Positions 23,236 to 34,594 of a DNA stretch of 64,000 bases are shown one piece after another. Below the pieces are notes generated by a model. That model was given only the letters and a program-made list of their open reading frames with translations, ran no database searches and was not told the origin of the DNA. The position numbers and the translations under genes are program-made. How positions within the stretch are numbered: the stretch's first letter is position 1; every line of letters starts with the position of its first letter. This stretch comes from Ehretia macrophylla. Lineage: Eukaryota; Streptophyta; Magnoliopsida; Boraginales; Ehretiaceae. The stretch covers positions 6,809,001 to 6,873,000 of the forward strand of contig CM075778.1 in NCBI GenBank assembly GCA_037974665.1, read 5' to 3'.

Positions 23236-24490
23236 CCAGGCTAAAACCGATATTACATATAAGGAATAACAGTGTAAAGCAACCTATTGTCAGAAACAAC
23301 ATGGTTGATAATCTATTTTGAAGAATTGTCATTTATTGCTTTAAAAACGTATTGTGTATCATTTTCGATAATGATGTCGGAGAATCCTAATAGGACAGCA
23401 TGGAGACAAGCCTTCCTCTCGCCATTGACTTTGTTAACACAATGATTACGAGTTTTGCATTTTTTTCTAAGGCATACTCGTGAAACATGGTACGAGAGTA
23501 TGGTATTTTTTTTTTTTTTAAAATAATTACGTATTTATAAAATACTGTCTCAATTCATCTTAACTAATATAACTATCATGTTCATATGGTTCATGTCAAG
23601 CAGGACTTGAACCAGTTATGTCGATCTATTGATCTGGTGTCTTAACTACCCTTTCATGTTTTCATTTTCACCAAAATTAGGGAATATGATCTTATTTGAC
23701 AATATAGCATATCATGGTGTGTACGAAAGCACAAAGGGCATTCACAGACTTGACATATTTATGCTAATAATGTGCATGATTGATGTCTATAATATACCAA
23801 GTGTACAACCACATAGGAGGTACAACTATAAACGAGGTTTTACATGATCGAGAGACTAATGTTGGATGGAGTACAGAAACGATATAAGAAAAAAGATATT
23901 AGAGAATAGTAAATTTTAAAGAGTAGTTTAGAACTTAATTGTTCTAGTTGTTGTTGTAGCTTTCAACCAAGAACCTTTATATAGATAAAGGCCAAGGCTA
24001 CAAGACAAACTATGTCTATCATCTTCTTAGATTACAATGCTTACATGACACTTTTATATTAACTCACTTTATTTGCTAATAGATATTATCTTATCATAAA
24101 AGTACGAGATAAAGTGTAATTATCATTTTTCCCTCAAAATAGTGGAAAGATAGCCATTTGTGAAAATATATTGCTGATTTAATATAGTTGAAAAAAAGTA
24201 TTTGTCCAAAAAATTCAATGCCATAGACTTACCTTGACTATGAGAAATAAACACCTCTTTAAACAAGTGTCCCCAAGTACTGTTTATATTGTTGTTATAT
24301 TTTAGCTTTTTTTTCTTTTAAAGAAAGTGGAATGTGTAGAGTTGGATATTCTCTTTTGTTGATTTTCTATTATCTAGATGAGGTGTATTATAAACTATTA
24401 AATTTGATAATTTTAAATATAAGTCATTTGTTTCAAATATTTTTTAAAATATATTTTTTATATATGATTACTTTATTATACAAATATTTT
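23236..24490. other. Intergenic DNA, no gene recognised
   Basis: AT-rich spacer right of the Harbinger element. 23880-24010 has LTR-like features (a TATATAGATAAAGG box followed by short runs) but no terminal pairs I can define. Confidence 0.35.
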
Positions 24491-25103
24491 TTAATACATT
24501 TGTTTGACCTAGTTTTTAGACACTTAACATTTGTTTGACCTAGTTTTTAGACATTTACAGCGCTTTATGTAAGTTTAGAAGTTGAAATTAATCTGTTTGA
24601 CCTATTTTTTTAAAGTACTTTTAGGTAAAAATTAAAGCTAAAAAAACTAAAAATTAAGATGCTCTAAATTGAGTTCAATTTCAGATTTCCAAGCATTTGA
24701 ACAAAGAGAAAAGTAGTAGCTCTTAATGGACCAATTTACTCTTTTTTAATTTGAATTGTATGGTAAGGTAAGCAGTGCTTTTCCTGCACCTTTTTTCTAC
24801 ATTTGAAGATAGAAAGGGCATTGAAACAATACCTATCTAGGGGAACCAATCAGAAAAGAATTTTACAAGCTATTTTTAGAGGAAAGTTATTTTATTTTAT
24901 TTTTTTCTTTCTCAAATATATCCTTCTATATTTTTGAAAGTCCAACATTGCATTTAAAATTTCTAAAAGTCCGACATAATCTAAGTAGTTTAATGAATTT
25001 TATTTAATAATATTTTTAACTAAAATATTAGAATGATTAAATTTAGTGACTCATAATACACTTTATTTTGAAAAACCCGAATGAAACGAGTCAAACAAAG
25101 TAT
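24491..25103. mobile_element. Decayed MITE related to the 7836-8221 element
   Basis: The left end CATTTGTTTGACCTAGTTTT occurs twice in tandem (24497 and 24529). The complement of the right end reads TACTTTGTTTGACTCG. Interior sequence such as TTTTTAGACATTTACAG...TTTATGTAAGTTTAGAAG parallels the 7836 element. Boundaries are approximate because of the duplicated terminus. Confidence 0.5.
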
Positions 25104-25147
25104 TTAAAAGAAACGATTAAAAGGTAGAAGATATTGCCGATAGGGCA

Positions 25148-25186
25148 GGCCCAATAGATATAACTATGTCATCTCTCCGTTGGGCC
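25148..25186 (+). promoter_or_regulatory. Paired site II elements upstream of CCMH
   Basis: GGCCCA (25148-25153) and TGGGCC (25181-25186) are facing site II (TGGGCY) motifs about 340 bp before the ATG. Such TCP-binding motifs are enriched in promoters of plant nuclear genes for mitochondrial and respiratory proteins, which fits CCMH. Function here is inference. Confidence 0.5.
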
Positions 25187-25522
25187 GAGTCAAGTCCAGA
25201 ACAAATATCATCCAAGAACATCTTTTCTTCTCAACAAGTCTTCTGGTGCCCCCATAAGCAATTCTATCTTTACATGTATGTATAATTCTATTTTTTTTTG
25301 GTCTTATTTTATTGCAATCTTTGAAAGAAAAAAAAAAGAATTATTAAAACCATTTTCAACATTTGAATGATCATAACACAAATCAGATAATCTCCAAGTG
25401 AAAAAGTGGATTTTCAAGTGTTTGATGAAATGCTCAACTGAGAAAAACCAAGTGTAAAAGGCCTCTACTGATGATTTTCTTTTGCCTTTTTCTTTACTGG
25501 GTTTGTGATTAGTAGATAGAAA

Positions 25523-26959
25523 ATGGAGGGTGAAGACGAAGTGGTGAAGAAGGAGAGGGTAGTGGAAGCAAGAGCAAGAAACATTAGTCACAATGTCAGG
25601 TGCACTGAGTGTGGCAGTCAGTCAATTGAAGATTCCCAAGCTGATATTGCCATTCTCCTCCGAAAGGTTTTCGCTTTCTTTTAACTTATTTGTAGAATTA
25701 CGATTATTCCAAAATGTTTAAACCCGTGTTAGCAGATGGGCGAGTGAGGTGCCTGGTCTGCATGGTGTGCGTGTCTCGCCTCTAACAGCCTGGTGTTCAA
25801 ACAGAGGGCTCAGTCAAACTTTTTTTTGTCCTGTTGGCTTGAGTGATGATTTTATGATCAATGTGTTTAGTTTACAGTACACTTGAATGTTTGATTGGCT
25901 TACATGATTAATGGCTTGTAAGTAGAATTAAGATACACCGAAAATGACTGAGCCCGGTGTTCAAGGTTGGGCGAGTGAGGCGTGTGGTCTCGCTCACACT
26001 CCTCCCGACTCATTGGTCTCACTCGCCCCGGTGTTTGTAGACCGGGTTTAGGTAAGAATTTCCTGTTTGTTGGCTTGAGTTACATTTTATGATCTATGCG
26101 TTAGATATAAAAGTATACATGAATGGCATTTAGGGTATACGACTACTGGAAATATGGGATTTGAGCATTATAAATCAGTTAGTTTAGGTCCACCATGTAA
26201 GATGGATAGTGATCAGAACTAAGTCGACTCCATGCTGGTCTTAGAACTCAAAGTAGATTCTTTGCTTTCTGTTTTTGCATCTTTGAGTGCATGAAAGATG
26301 GTTTACCTTTTGTTGTTGTAGAAGACTAGCAACAAAGTTGACTAGCATACTTGCCTAATCGTAGATTCTATATAAGTTATTTTAGCTCCTGAAGCAATTA
26401 GAGAGGTTTTCCAAGGAGGGTTATGAGATGCTTGATTTCCTTAATGTTCATAGCATAGATGTGCGTCTTTTATTCTACGTATGAAATATTAATCTGCTTA
26501 CTAAAGTTGCTTGCGTTACTACTCAGTTAATTCGAGATGAAATTCGGTCTGGAAAAACTGATAAGGAGATATTCACAAAACTTGAGGAGGATTTTGGTGA
26601 AACAGTGCTTTATACACCAAAGTTTGATTTGCAGACTGCTGCCTTGTGGCTATCTCCGGTAAGTTGTCCAATTCCCATCTGTACTGTAATATCCTTTCCT
26701 TACCATCACTGTTTCCTCTAGACAGCTGCACTAATATTACATAATTAAATTTTTGAAACAGCTTTTAGTTGCAGGTGCTGCTGGAGGTATATGGGCTTTC
26801 AAAAAGCATCGGCAAAAGACAAACGTGCACATAATGGCTTTGAATCTGGTTAGAGGAGTTCCATTAACCCCAAAGGAGAAAGAGACCATGCTCGATATCC
26901 TCACACCACCTCCATCTCCAGAAACGTCTACATATTGGTGGAGACAATGGCTTCATTAA
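25523..26959 (+). CDS. CCMH: CCMH, mitochondrial cytochrome c-type biogenesis protein (apocytochrome c thiol oxidoreductase)
   Basis: Exons 25523-25666, 26527-26658 and 26762-26959 give 48+44+65 = 157 residues. Both introns are GT-AG in phase 0. The protein is the plant CcmH/CycL/NrfF-type subunit that reduces the CXXCH cysteines of apocytochrome c so that heme can be attached, working with CcmF proteins at the mitochondrial inner membrane. The VRCTECGSQSIEDSQADIA block holds the RCxxC redox motif (Cys27, Cys30). DKEIFTKLEEDFGETVLYTP and a single membrane segment (ALWLSPLLVAGAAGGIWAF, about residues 87-105) follow. The C-terminal domain (ALNLVRGVPLTPKE) is typical of plant CCMH; Arabidopsis CCMH is At1g15220. 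An in-frame TAG six bases upstream fixes the ATG. Site II promoter motifs fit a respiratory gene. No break is seen. Confidence 0.95.
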
Positions 26960-27203
26960 TATGATATCATCAAACTCTACCTCTTCCAAAATGTCTTTGA
27001 GCCTCATCAGCTAGAAGAACCAGCAAATTAAAGAGTATTCTTAGAGGTTTGACTTGATCTTTATGATAACTACTTCTGCTTTTCCTATATACGCTCTTAA
27101 CCATCAGGTTTGTGATTGTAGCTAATAGGTTCCGACGATTCATTCACTTTGTTGTTATATATGCTATATGCATGTTATCTGCTGTTAATACCAATGTCTG
27201 ATG

Positions 27204-27209
27204 AATAAA
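27204..27209 (+). terminator. Probable poly(A) signal of CCMH
   Basis: AATAAA lies 245 bp after the stop codon, followed by a T-rich stretch (GTTTTGTTCTACTTGTTTATG). Confidence 0.55.
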
Positions 27210-28326
27210 GCTGCCCGCGTTTTGTTCTACTTGTTTATGTTGGATACACACCCTTTACGAGTGATATGCACTCCATAGTCATATTGTCCCCAGATATTAC
27301 ATTATTGTGTTGAGATGATGGAATGAATCATAATCAATTGTTCATATGCTGAAACTATTTCACCTGATAATGTTCCCACAAGTACTATCAACTATGATGA
27401 CACGGGGCGCGTTCTTTCTCTGAATGTCTACCACGCTCCAATGCAATATCAAGTTTGAATTTGGTAAGTAGTTCATTATAGAAGGACAGTGGAAGACGTA
27501 AGATGAGTTGGGTGGTACAGAGATAGAGAAAATATGATGAACTGTGTGTTTCATTCAGCTACGGGTTACAATATTTATACAAGAGTTTGTTGAGCTAAAT
27601 ATGGACAAAGTAAAATTACAGCCTAAGGACTAGTGATACATATCTGCTAAATGAGGAAGGAGATGAATTGGAGTAAAATCTTCATGAATGATTTGTGATT
27701 TGAGTTGACTTTGCAGCTGTCCTAACAGGTGGAAATATTTAGATGAGATCTTGTGTATATGCATCTAATAAAAAAACGCCTATAAAAAAAATAAGTGGTG
27801 TCATCAGATCTATATAGTCGGCCCCATCTCCACATTCAAGTACCTTCTATGTGACTGAAACATGGAGTACTGCACTCAAAGATGTGAAGAGGGGACAAGA
27901 CATCTTAGGAGCGGAAGTTTGCAAGATTTTGAAAATTGAAACTTATTGTTTTTTTTATTTTTATTTATTTATTATTATTATTATTATTTTTAAATTTAGG
28001 GGAGGTCTAAAGCCATACAATGTAATTAGCGAGATTTAAGTTCCCAACCTCTTGCATATATAATGAGTTATATAACACTGGACCAAAGTCCTTAGTGACT
28101 GAAACTTATTGTTTCAAAAAAGGCGAAAACTCTCGCGAAATTCCCTTCCTGCTCTGTGTCAACAAAGATGTTTTCCAATTGATTAGTGAAGATTGATACT
28201 ATCTCCAGCCATGGTGAATTGGTGAACAATATCCATTGCCTTTCACCATGTAGTTTTTTAAATTCTTCAAATAACAGTGAGGAAATGAAGGGCTTTATTT
28301 GACAGATCTTTCGAAGTTTTCATAAA
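27210..28326. other. Intergenic DNA; possible remnant of a minus-strand copia LTR near 27.4-27.6 kb
   Basis: No gene recognised. On the minus strand 27480-27590 reads TTGTATAAATATTGTAACCC followed by CTGAATGAAACACACAGTTC and a CT-rich tail, a pattern common in copia LTR promoter/R regions. I cannot define its ends. An (ATT)n run lies at 27971-27988. Confidence 0.3.
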
Positions 28327-29405
28327 GAGTAATGTTATATATCACCTCTTTTTTCATCACATTTTTATCACCTTTTATGTGGCGTCCTACATAACAATGC
28401 CAACTAGACAATATCATTTTTCTCTTTCTTCTTTCTTTTTTTTCTTTATTCTCTCTCTTGTTATTTTTGTTCTCTCTCTTAATTAATATTTATCAAATCT
28501 TTTCCTTCTTTTATCTTTAATCATATATATAAGATCTAATACCAAAATTAGACTTTTCTTAGCATACATTCCTGGTTCCTAGCTTTATCAACGCTTCATT
28601 TTCTTTCCCATACGTCTGCGTCTCTGGTCAAATATAAAATCAATGAGAAAACAAAAGAACTCTTCGAAATTTTGGTGTGATGCATGTGTTAACAATTGCC
28701 ATTCCACTTTTATTTGCCATTTTTTTTTCTCTCTCCCTTTTAATGTTTAGGTTCATGGTCCTTGCTTTTAACCAAAACAAATGAATAGAACTGGTTTTCA
28801 TACCCATATGTGATGCATGATCAAAATCTACCACTACTATCAGTCAATTTATAAAAAAAATGAACATGAATCCTTACAATAGCACAAAATAATGGTCACA
28901 ACTTACAAGCATGTCAATCCGCAATAATTCTTAAGAAAAAATCAACTTAAAAGAAAATATAAGACCAATGGACTTGTCATATTTATGTTCCACAATATGC
29001 AAGATGAGACTTTATAATGGAACTCACCACAACAGTAATCTAGAACTTGAAGGGTATAATTGAATATTCAATACCGCATAGGCACATACATATGTCATTC
29101 TCTCTTTCTTTTCTTTTTTTTGGAAAAAAATTAAGACAAACCACCTCTTATCAACAAGAATGATGATTTCAAGACAAGATATTTAAAGTGCATAGACGCA
29201 TAAATATATGGTTAAAGATATAAAAAGGAAATGATTTGGATAATATTAATTAAGAGAAAAAAAAATTAAGAAGGGAGAGAAAAAAGAAAAAAGATAAGAA
29301 GAAAGATAAAAAAAAATAAAAAATAATCTAGTTTGCATGTCATGTAAACGTCACATAAGAGGTGATAAAAAGGTGATTAAAAAAGGGTGATATATAGCAT
29401 TACTC
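28327..29405. mobile_element. MULE-like non-autonomous element with ~190-bp terminal inverted repeats
   Basis: The left end GAGTAATGTTATATATCACC matches the complement of the right end GAGTAATGCTATATATCACC. The similarity continues inward through TTTTTATCACCT, TTATGTGRCGT, a CT-rich tract and CTTAATTAATATT, so the inverted repeats run to about 28515 and from 29215. Flanks TTTTCATAAA and TTTTATAAA look like an imperfect 9-10 bp target duplication. No recognisable coding sequence lies between. Long inverted repeats and duplication length point to the Mutator superfamily. Confidence 0.75.
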
Positions 29406-29657
29406 TTTTATAAAGTGGCATAAGGTAGTATTCGTGGCAAAGACAACTCTTGAAGTTTCCTAGAAACATCCAAAATCGTAAGCAGAAAGTTCAAATCTTC
29501 TTTCTTCTGTGAGAGGAGCAGAGGAAAGGCTTCAGATTAGTTGAGTTCACTATATATGTAGTTCTGAAAAGAACTTTTTGTTGGATAATTTTATCTTATC
29601 TTGTGCCTGGGTTTTTGTATGAAGAAATATACAGCTAGAAAACGAATCAAGTCCAAC

Positions 29658-30156
29658 CAGTGGCGAAGGTCAGTAGAGGCACTCATAAATCATGTGAACT
29701 CTTAATTAAAATCTAATATATCTTATGAGTTTTTTTTTTTTTTTTTTAAGTCATGGTGTGCATCAGTGGCGGAGCCAGACACCGGGCATTAGGGTGTGCA
29801 CTACAATATCAAAGTCAGTAACCAAGATTACAGGACAATTATTTATGCATAAATTTTTATATAAACTATAAAAAAAAATTGATGATTTTATGTCTAAAAT
29901 CATATTTTTATACTATAACTAAACCAATACTTAATTTAAACATTTTATAACACAAATATAAGGAAGCATTGCAAAAAATATTGTGTTCATGGCATTGAAC
30001 TATAATTTCAGGGTGTTCCACTGCAAAAATGTTGTTTTCATGAAAAAAAAAAAAAAAAAGACTACACACCCAAAATTTTAGGGTGTTCCATTACACACCC
30101 AATGCCAAAGGTGGCTCCGCCCCTGGTGTGCATAAATATATGTGGCTCTGTCACTA
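29658..30156. mobile_element. Outer hAT-type non-autonomous element (holds a second hAT copy)
   Basis: It begins CAGTGGCGAAGG and its right end, complemented, begins TAGTGACAGAGCCAC. Flanks AGTCCAAC (29650-29657) and AATCCAAC (30157-30164) are an 8-bp target duplication with one mismatch, as expected for hAT. The paralogous site near 61378-61385 keeps a single AGTCCAAC without insertion, which confirms both boundaries. Confidence 0.82.
29764..30125. mobile_element. Inner hAT-type non-autonomous element, 362 bp
   Basis: Ends CAGTGGCGGAGCCA and, complemented, CAGGGGCGGAGCCA, with a perfect 8-bp target duplication GTGTGCAT (29756-29763 and 30126-30133). No coding sequence. It sits inside the outer hAT element and shares its end type. 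Confidence 0.92.
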
Positions 30157-30164
30157 AATCCAAC

Positions 30165-30742
30165 TCTCTTCTCCTTTTTTTTTTTTTTTTTTCTGAGGCT
30201 GAAATGTAATTTTTTTTTCCAAGACTGAAATGTAATTTAAACTTGAAACTTTTGAATATAATAGATTACTTTTTGACAATTCCTTCAACTCTTGGTCAAC
30301 TCTCCTCTCTTCACAACAAAGGATTGAAGAACCATTGAATATGAGGATAGCATGATAACGCAATGACTAAGGCTAATTTAAAGGCCAATAATAAATATTA
30401 TTTCCTTTTAACAAATGGTTGATACTAATGGAGTTGTTGAAAATAATATTTGCACTTTTTTTTTTTTCGGAGCACTTGGTTGATTTTGATCCATTTGCTT
30501 ATTATTTTTTACGGTAATGTATGTTTTCTCCAACCAAAAGAGAAAAAAAATAAAAATGCCAAGGCTGCGATCTCGAATGATATCGTATCATGTCACGTGT
30601 AGCCCACTTTGTCGTGGCTTTTTTTTCTATCAAGACTGTGCCCATGGTTTCCAATTGAAATGTCATCAAGGGCAGTACTTTCCTTTCTCAATCGGTCATT
30701 TAATCGATTAATACATAAATAAGTCTCACATATACGTGAAAC
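30165..30742. other. Spacer 3' of the defensin gene
   Basis: AT-rich DNA including the 3' part of the duplicated segment and probably the 3' UTR of the minus-strand defensin. Nothing else recognised. Confidence 0.35.
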
Positions 30743-31824
30743 TCAACAGCGCTTAGTGCAGAAGCACCGGCATCGGAACCCTCGGCACCTGCCACCGGAG
30801 AAGTGTTCGTTTCTGCAGACGAGAGCACAGTTATGGTCACTGAAGCATGCACCTTTGAATCCATGGCTCTGTGAGTCACAAACTCTAGCCTCCACCGATG
30901 GCATTGTCCCCTCTGCATTAAACACATTATGAATTTAAGGTGACAATTATCAACTAGAATAACTCATGCATGATAGTAATGTCATTGTGATAATGTTTTT
31001 GCAATTGCATCTGTATATTAGATTAATCATTTCATATCATTTAATGAAGACGTAGAATATAGGATAAAAAAAGGGGGCTAAATATCACTAACGGGGCCTT
31101 ATTTTAACCAGTTTCAACAATTTCCTTGATCTCCAAACCGCAACATTTTCATCCTTGTCTGTTAATATTGTGACACTGTTAATTCTTTAAGTGATTTTCG
31201 TCCAACAATAGACAGATTTCTCACGTTTGATGCCCATGAGATTTCATATTTAACTTTTGTAATCCATCTATTTTTTTACGATACTAATTTAAAATAGTAA
31301 CGCTATCACGATATTAACAAATAAGTGATGAAAATGCCATGTTTTCAAAATCAAAGAGGAATCATAAAAAATGTTTAAAATAGGAGACCATTGCAATGTT
31401 ATTTACCCAAAAAAATATAGGTGTTATTGGGTGAATATCAATTTATAACATCATAATTTTACGAGCCATATCCAATTGTTGTGGGTGGTCAACATTTTTT
31501 TTTTATAACTATATCAATAATTTATAACGTTAGATTTCGCTCGTAATATCATAACGTTGTGGATAGATTCATTAATTTCGATGCTCATATGGTCTATTTT
31601 CTTTTTTTATTTCGTAGCCTGATGATGGGGTGAATTTGATATATATAGTAGTAGGAATAAAAATCATTTACTTATCTTTTCACGAGAGACTTTAAAATTT
31701 TGTGAAAAACTCATGAAGCAAAATCCCTTGGTGGAACACATGCATGCATGAGATAAGAAGACGACTTACGGGAAAGTATGAGAATGAGAAGCAAGAAAAG
31801 GAGCCCGAAAGTCTTCCTTTCCAT
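30743..31824 (-). CDS. Plant defensin (gamma-thionin family) precursor with nine cysteines in the mature region
   Basis: Two exons on minus: 31824-31770 and 30912-30743, split by an 857-bp GTAAGT...TGCAG intron at the usual place near the end of the signal peptide. The total is 74 residues. The N-terminus [18 protein letters not shown] is a secretory signal, with cleavage expected after VEA at residue 27. The 47-residue mature peptide has the defensin spacing C3, C14, C20, C24, C34, C41, C43, C47, the GFKGAC and FSGGRCRGF motifs, and the gamma-core GGRC. Such peptides are secreted, knotted by four disulfides, and commonly act on fungal membranes. Oddity: residue 39 is also Cys (RGFRCRCFC, where relatives have RGFRRRCFC), giving an odd count. 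CGC to TGC would explain it. A TATA box lies upstream at about 31875-31882. Intact frame; activity unknown. Confidence 0.93.
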
Positions 31825-31874
31825 ATCTGATCTTTTTCACAATGTTGATATGATGCACTATTCCACAGTCCTTG

Positions 31875-31882
31875 CTATATAT
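31875..31882 (-). promoter_or_regulatory. Probable TATA box of the defensin gene
   Basis: CTATATATAG on the minus strand lies about 50 bp upstream of the defensin ATG, consistent with the short leader typical of defensin genes. Confidence 0.55.
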
Positions 31883-31889
31883 AGACAAT

Positions 31890-32318
31890 ACAAAGGAGAA
31901 CCATTTTTCTCGTTTTGCATTTTTAAATTCTTAGTTTAGTAATTTGGGACTTGTTCACGACGTTGATGCTGCACTATGCCACAGAAACTCTGCAGGGGCG
32001 GTGCACGCAAAGAGCTTTGTGCTCGGTGCTTCACGTGCCTGGCTATGTCCCAATTTACGTAATTTTTCTGATCTGGATCTAGACATTGCATGCAGTAGTA
32101 TAGTAGTGACAAACACGCATGTGACGGAGAACATTCTACAAAACAAACGTCTCAAACTAAAGTCATGGATTCCACACTATCAAGTAAATGGTGTGGGGTT
32201 TACAGACGTTTTTAAACTTTTCTCTTGTGATAGTATTTTTGCAGTGCTTCATACAAGATATAGGCATAGGCAATACTCCGTGAACACAAGAAAACGCGTT
32301 TGGGATTATTCTTGATAA
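31890..32318. other. Spacer, no gene supported
   Basis: A 123-codon plus-strand frame (31944-32315) crosses this spacer but shows no domain, signal or promoter, so I do not call it. Confidence 0.35.
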
Positions 32319-32942
32319 GGGTTAATTGCGTGAATAGTTTTCAATGTTGACACATTTTGTTAAGTTAGTTTTTGTTATTTTAAATCGTTCAAATAGGTCC
32401 CTAACATTTTTTATTTTATTTATTTAAGGGAGACTTATAAATTATTATTACATCACTTCAAGAATTGATATCAGGAGCTCTCGCACTTAAAACGAAAATC
32501 TTACCATTAGACCAAATGCCTAGTAGCAGTCCCTATATAAGTTCTTTAAATGTGGTCAAACTAGTTCTTATGATATATTTAATAAAAAATAAACGAAATG
32601 ACTTAACTACCTTCCTTAAACTACCTTAATTACTAATTTGTCCCTATCCCCACTCCAACCTTAGCCCCTCGAGCCCTAAACTTTTACCTATTTGCAAAAT
32701 ATAGGGACAAAATTGAATTATTTTACAAAATTTGGAGATTAAATTGAACCTTTATTTAAATAATATATATATTTTTTAAAATTTTACCCTCTTAAGACAG
32801 TGCAAATCTGTTAAATCTAAAGGTAGTTTTTTTATGGAAGACACTAATTTGACTAACTTTAGGAACTCATTTTTTCTTTTAAAATATTAGAGACTAATTT
32901 AAAAAAAATATGGCAATATTGAGAATTATTTGCATAATTAAT
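32319..32942. mobile_element. Decayed MITE related to the 17005-17406 MULE-type MITE
   Basis: The left end GGGTTAATTGCGTGAATAGT and the complement of the right end, ATTAATTATGCAAATAATTC, are followed on both sides by similar TTTTTRTTAAATTAG-like sequence. Only GATAA is shared at the flanks, so the target duplication is not secure. Confidence 0.5.
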
Positions 32943-33074
32943 AGATAACATGGAATAATCGATGTACATTATACATGGAAAAAGTTACATGGTCCTTGTT
33001 CCTCATGAAAGCAGTGACGGACCTAGTAGCAAATGGAGGTGTGCACAAATTCAAAAAAATAAATAAATAAATAA

Positions 33075-33112
<38 letters not shown>

Positions 33113-33461
33113 TTTAAAAAACTATTGTATTAGATGTTTTCACTGTATGAGTGCACGCTTTGACCTTTTTCACTGCACAATTGCACACCCTTAGTTTGGG
33201 TGCTTGATCGCATCGTTTTACGATAAAAATAGTAAGGTTAAATGATTGCAAATATTGTTTACTTTGAATTACCTCTAACTGTGATGAGTAGAGGGTCGAT
33301 CCACGGAGATTGGAGTTATCAAGTTAAGTTGATCTTTAATTTAGAATTGTTTGACTATCTCCCGTCACAGATAAGTTTAATTAAGTCCAAAGGTACAGTT
33401 ATTAAATAGATCCAAATGTGAATTGAACAAAGGTACTTAATTGAAAATTTACAACACTTAA

Positions 33462-33818
33462 AGCTCCGTTTATTTGCCGTAAAATAACTTGTTGGGGAAA
33501 ATATTTTTCTGAAAAATAGAATACTGAAAAATATTTTATAGTGTTTGGATGTACCGTGAGTTCCATAAAATGTTTTCTTCTCCTAAAGGAAATGAAAACA
33601 TTTTCCAGAATTTTGTACTAGCCGCAATTGTTGACCGAAAAATATTTTACAGTTGACCAATTTTCTGGTGTTACCAAACACCGTAAAATTAAGAAAAAAC
33701 AATCGCAATTGTTGACCGGAAAATATTTTACAGTTGACCAATTTTTCGGTATTACCAAATATCATAAAATTCAAAAAATATTTTCTTGGAAAATATTTTA
33801 CGGCAAACAAACGGAGCC
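33462..33818. mobile_element. Tourist-like MITE inside the Athila LTR, 357 bp
   Basis: The left end AGCTCCGTTTATTTGCCGTA matches the complement of the right end GGCTCCGTTTGTTTGCCGTA. TAA flanks both sides (33459-33461 and 33819-33821). The sister LTR copy near 54530 reads ACACTTAACAACAAAGTT without the insert, an empty site that proves the boundaries. Inside, a CAATTGTTGACCGRAAAATA...TTGACCAATTTT module of about 80 bp occurs twice. Confidence 0.9.
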
Positions 33819-34594
33819 TAACAATAAAGTTTAAATCCAAAGAATTGGATAATGATTCAGGGTGGTAATGGCTCGATATACTCGAGTATAATATTATTGA
33901 TTCAGATTAAAAGATAAGTTCTTTAGAAATCAGGCAATAAGCTTCCACTTCTAATATGACCTTAAATACATAAGTAACGAGATTAATGGATTATCAATCC
34001 TCGAGATAGAATTATTGGTACAACCTAACCGTATCCACCCGAGTATTGAAACCACAATTAATCTTTTACTTACGTAACTCAGAGGTATTGATACAACCAA
34101 ACTATATCTGTTCGAGATAGTCTCGTATTGCCACTAGTTTACAAAATTGGGTGTATATGTACTTTCAATTAACTATAACATAACTACAAGTATATATATA
34201 ATTAATCGAAGAATACTTCAGGAATAAAAAAATACGAGACTTTAAAAAATCTGAATCAAAACATATGTACAATAATATCTTCACACGTACCACCTCGAAT
34301 CTCGGGTCTAATGTACTATGTTAAGAATTAAATTACAGGAAATCATAACGTTTACCGAAATAAAATTACTTATCGTGTTACACGGATTTTAGTTGATCAG
34401 TATGACTTCAGTGTGATTATGGCTCAAAAGATCCTTTACTCGGGATTCACAACTTCACACACACTAAATACTAACTAAAACATTCAAAGAAATTACTCAC
34501 ACACAAAAACAAAATCTAAAAAATGAATGGTGTTCAAATGAAATGGAAAATGGGGGTATTTATAGGAGAAATTGGGTACAATTCTGGCGGCTAC

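Larger units (their letters stand above)
29406..30443. repeat. Left copy of a duplicated segment (partner 61163-61480)
   Basis: TGGCAAAGACAACT, GAAACATCCAAAA, AAAGTTCAAATCTTCTTTCT, ACATGTAGTTCTGAAA-like and AAATCAAGTCCAAC blocks occur in the same order here and at 61163-61385. The flank AAATGGTTGATRCTAA(A)TGGAG matches at 30413-30433 and about 61437-61458. The left copy was lengthened by the nested hAT pair. No gene is visible in either copy. Confidence 0.7.

Noticed and set aside
31944..32315. 123-codon frame right of the defensin
   Set aside because: No recognisable domain or signal; most codons overlap another frame on minus; no promoter or homology cue.
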